A stretch of DNA of 9,156 nucleotides from an uncultured Sphingomonadales bacterium (GTDB taxonomy: Bacteria; Pseudomonadota; Alphaproteobacteria; Sphingomonadales; Sphingomonadaceae). Positions 5,827 through 9,156 of the stretch are shown here, in pieces; the first letter of the stretch is position 1, and every line of letters starts with the position of its first letter. The notes below the pieces were generated by a model. It searched no databases and was not told where the DNA came from. It was given only the letters and a program-made list of their open reading frames with translations. Both the position numbers and the translations under genes were made by a program. The DNA lies in the NCBI GenBank assembly GCA_903911985.1, contig CAIWFP010000315.1, positions 1-9,156 of the forward strand, in the 5' to 3' direction.

Positions 5827-7770
5827 ATTACAAAGTTACGCCACTTGATCCGGCTACTGTTCAGCACCGGCGCGACTGTACGCAGCGCCCGCACGATGCA
5901 GGTTGGCTCGGTCAACTCGCAAGTGGTTACCATTGCGCTCTCCAGCATTTGCGGCCTTCTTCTCGGCCTGCCCGCCGTGTTCGATGCCCATCGTCCGCTG
6001 CTCACCGCGGTGGTGGTGGCGATGGCGGCGGTGGCGATAACCCGTGTTTCCCTGTATAAAACCCTGGAACGTTTTGTCGGGTCGGAAAACCACCCCTTCG
6101 AGCGCCTGCAGGCGGTTGGCGCAATCACCTATGCCCTCTTGTCCGGCATGCTGGCGGCGCTGGCCATCGCCTATCAAATTCCCGCCGCCGCGCGAACTTC
6201 GGCGGTGGTCTATGCGGTCGGCTTCAGCGCCTCGGCCGCCGCGCGCCATGCCGGCCGGCCCTTGGTCGCCGTGAGCCAGATGGTGCTGGCACTACTTCCC
6301 CTCATCATCGCCGCCGCGCTGCAATCCGACATCGACGACCTGATGCTGGCGCCGGCGGGCGTGCTGATGCTGTGCGGCATGTATGCCATCACCCACGACA
6401 TCTATAACGTCCTGCGCGATTCCCTCACCGTTGCCGACACCAGCGCCCGTCTGGCCGAAAAGATGCAGAAACTTGCGCGCATCGATGCCGTCACCGGCCT
6501 GCTCAACCGCACCGGACTGAACCACGAGCTGGTGGAACGCTCGATGACGCTCCAACCCGGCCGCGAGCTGGCCCTGATCTGGATTGATCTCGACCACTTC
6601 AAGGAAGTCAACGACACGCTGGGCCACCAATGGGGCGACAGGCTGCTGTGCGAGGTCGGCATCCGCCTGCGCAAGAGCGCCCCTCCCGGCGCCTGCGTCG
6701 CCCGCTTTGGCGGCGATGAGTTCATCATCGCCTGCGAGGCCAATACAAGGGCTGAGGTGACCGACATCGCCCAGCGCCTGCTGGCGGAAATCACGCGCCC
6801 CATGCGGCGCGACAATCAGTTGCTGGAAGTCAGCGGATCCATGGGCATCGCCGTCCTGCCCGAGGATGGCGAGGATATCGACACCGTGATGCAGGCCGCC
6901 GATCTCGCGCTCTATCACGCCAAGCTGAACGGCCGCAAACAGCTCAGCTTTTTCACCCCCGCCATGACCCGCGCCCTGAAACACCGCAAGGATATGGAAG
7001 CGGAGCTGCGCCGGGCCCTGCGCCGCGACGAACTGACCGTACACTACCAGCCGATCTTTGACCTGGCCTCCGGGCGCATCCGCGCTTTCGAGGCACTGGT
7101 GCGCTGGTACCACCCGCAAAGGGGCGAGATTACGCCCGACGAATTCATACCCGTGGCCGAAGAGACAGGCGCGATCATCACCCTGGGCAACTGGATCACC
7201 GCGCAGGCCGCCCGCGTCGCCGCCACCTGGCCAGAGGACATCATCCTTGCGGTCAATCTCTCACCGCTGCAGATCCGCGCGCCGGGCGCGGCACTGGGCA
7301 TTCTGGCCGCCCTGCGCGAGGCGCGCCTGCCCGCCCACCGCCTGGAGCTCGAAATAACGGAGCGGGTGCTGATGGAACACGGCCCCAACACCGAAACCTT
7401 CATGGCCGAATTGCACGAGGCTGGCGTCCACTTCGCGCTTGACGATTTCGGCACCGGCTTTTCCTCGCTTGGCTATCTGGCCAACTACCCCTTCGGCAAG
7501 ATCAAGGTCGATCGCAGCTTCGTCTCCGGCGCGGATCCCAAGGGCAAGCGCGCCGCCATCGTCCGGGCGATCTCGAGCATGGGCCGGGCGCTGGGTCTGG
7601 AAGTGGTGGCCGAGGGCCTTGAAACCGAGCAGCAAATTGCCGCCGTGCGGGAGGCGGGCTGCACATTGGGTCAGGGCTGGTACTTCTCCCGCGCGGTCAG
7701 CGCCGAAGAGGCTACCCGTCTCATCGCCGCCGAGCGAGGGATGCTCACGCCAGCACAGCTGACCGCTTGA
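5827..7770 (+). CDS. Membrane-bound GGDEF-EAL protein (c-di-GMP cyclase/phosphodiesterase)
   Basis: A 647-aa bifunctional c-di-GMP enzyme if started at ATT 5827 (641 aa from TTG 5845). The ATT start gives a natural N-terminus, MTKLRHLIRLL, behind GGGGAGG. About six hydrophobic segments lie between residues 30 and 200 and form a membrane sensor module I cannot assign to a MASE family. A short coiled linker (SLTVADTSARLAEKMQKLAR) leads to the GGDEF domain (about 215-380), with GGDEF intact at residues 295-299, so cyclase activity is plausible. No RxxD inhibitory site stands five residues upstream, so product inhibition is probably absent. The EAL domain (about 395-640) keeps EAL at 422-424, the Asn of NLSP (477), E509/E512 of EITE, D539-D540 of DDFGTGFSSL, K560 and E596, so phosphodiesterase activity is also expected. 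Such proteins switch cells between motile and attached states. The CtrA-like site upstream suggests cell-cycle or motility control. Which activity dominates cannot be told from sequence. Confidence 0.96.
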   Translation: MTKLRHLIRLLFSTGATVRSARTMQVGSVNSQVVTIALSSICGLLLGLPAVFDAHRPLLTAVVVAMAAVAITRVSLYKTLERFVGSENHPFERLQAVGAITYALLSGMLAALAIAYQIPAAARTSAVVYAVGFSASAAARHAGRPLVAVSQMVLALLPLIIAAALQSDIDDLMLAPAGVLMLCGMYAITHDIYNVLRDSLTVADTSARLAEKMQKLARIDAVTGLLNRTGLNHELVERSMTLQPGRELALIWIDLDHFKEVNDTLGHQWGDRLLCEVGIRLRKSAPPGACVARFGGDEFIIACEANTRAEVTDIAQRLLAEITRPMRRDNQLLEVSGSMGIAVLPEDGEDIDTVMQAADLALYHAKLNGRKQLSFFTPAMTRALKHRKDMEAELRRALRRDELTVHYQPIFDLASGRIRAFEALVRWYHPQRGEITPDEFIPVAEETGAIITLGNWITAQAARVAATWPEDIILAVNLSPLQIRAPGAALGILAALREARLPAHRLELEITERVLMEHGPNTETFMAELHEAGVHFALDDFGTGFSSLGYLANYPFGKIKVDRSFVSGADPKGKRAAIVRAISSMGRALGLEVVAEGLETEQQIAAVREAGCTLGQGWYFSRAVSAEEATRLIAAERGMLTPAQLTA

Positions 7771-8045
7771 GTCCGAAAGCCGCCTGACGGCGCCAGACCA
7801 CCCCATAAAACCGACAGCACCATACAGCTGTTACTATTGCGAATGATGTGCAGAAATTCTTTGGCGAAACCCCTGTTTCTGCCCTTGCGTTGCTGGCCCT
7901 AGAGGAATAGTGCCCCTGCCGAATACCTATGAAATCCACCGGGGCTCCGCGCGCTTGCGGGACTTAATGCGGGCCCGCCCCGTCATATTCGCGCTCGTGT
8001 AACCTGCCTGCCTCAGGGCCTGTTGCCGGAAGCCCCGCAACTAGC

Positions 8046-8051
8046 GAAGGA
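8046..8051 (+). promoter_or_regulatory. Probable ribosome-binding site of mdh
   Basis: GAAGGA ends 12 nt before the mdh ATG, a little farther than ideal. The rest of the 293-base gap between the GGDEF-EAL gene and mdh holds no supported gene; it includes a 10-bp palindrome, GCGGGCCCGC (7969-7978). I could not assign a promoter with confidence, although one for mdh must lie here or upstream. Confidence 0.45.
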
Positions 8052-8063
8052 TATTGCTCAGCC

Positions 8064-8993
<930 letters not shown>

Positions 8994-9024
8994 TTCAAAT
9001 CCATTCATCTCGAACTAAAACAGC

Positions 9025-9048
9025 GGGGCAGCTCAAACGAGCTGCCCC
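9025..9048. terminator. Strong hairpin terminator behind mdh, possibly bidirectional
   Basis: GGGGCAGCTC (9025-9034) and GAGCTGCCCC (9039-9048) form a perfect 10-bp stem around an AAAC loop, 31 bases after the mdh stop. The T-tract on the plus strand is short (TT, then GGCG). On the minus strand the stem is followed by GCTGTTTTAG, which has a better T-run, so the element may also end transcription arriving from the right. Confidence 0.85.
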
Positions 9049-9156
9049 TTGGCGTTGTGAATGTTTAGCTAAATTGATTGGCACATCGAAAATTGAAGTG
9101 ACTACTGAGGACCGACAACTTAAGGCTGATAGCTAAAGGTACCTTTTCCACTCCTC

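Noticed and set aside
7745..7939. Minus-strand open frame of 64 codons before mdh
   Set aside because: It needs a GTG start without a ribosome-binding site, overlaps the end of the GGDEF-EAL gene antisense, and shows no domain.
7800..8045. Promoter for mdh based on TTGCGT-like and TAGTGC-like hexamers near 7880-7915
   Set aside because: The matches to sigma-70-type elements are poor and similar ones occur by chance, so no promoter was annotated.

Overview
The window looks like a chromosomal segment of a GC-rich alphaproteobacterium, most likely a sphingomonad (Sphingomonas/Novosphingobium-like). This is an inference from the high GC content, the LDH-type malate dehydrogenase, the SleB-type cell-wall hydrolase in a non-spore-former, and CtrA-like TTAACCAT sites. 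There are no rRNA or tRNA genes, insertion sequences, CRISPR arrays or phage genes.

Layout. Positions 1-3232, minus strand: a vitamin B12 uptake unit. A well-conserved cobalamin riboswitch (about 3030-3232) leads into a leader and then a TonB-dependent outer-membrane receptor of the BtuB type (1017-2885). This is followed with no gap by a periplasmic BtuF-like binding protein (115-1020), and a possible intrinsic terminator lies at the window edge. Positions 3233-3917: a gene-poor, very C-rich divergent spacer with a CtrA-like half-site and a degenerate palindrome. Positions 3918-4973, plus strand: a membrane-anchored SleB/CwlJ-family cell-wall hydrolase. Positions 4974-5345: a spacer with two short tandem repeats (2 x 13 bp and 5 x 15 bp). 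Positions 5346-5648: a small soluble protein of unknown function. Positions 5827-7770: a polytopic membrane GGDEF-EAL protein with a CtrA-like double site upstream. Positions 8064-8993: malate dehydrogenase, closed by a strong hairpin terminator and followed by a short AT-richer tail.

How the genes fit together. The riboswitch, receptor and binding protein form one coherent B12-controlled import unit: the receptor brings cobalamin across the outer membrane and the binding protein would hand it to an inner-membrane BtuCD permease that is not in this window. The plus-strand genes are independent units: envelope remodelling, c-di-GMP turnover and the TCA cycle. The two TTAACCAT sites raise the possibility that the hydrolase and the c-di-GMP gene belong to the CtrA cell-cycle/motility regulon.

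No new multi-gene system is apparent. The most interesting points are two genes whose best-supported starts are non-canonical (a CTG in a 4-nt CTGA stop/start overlap for btuF, and an ATT behind a near-perfect Shine-Dalgarno for the GGDEF-EAL gene), the CtrA-like sites, a possible Shine-Dalgarno-masking switch under the B12 riboswitch, and the 15-bp minisatellite.
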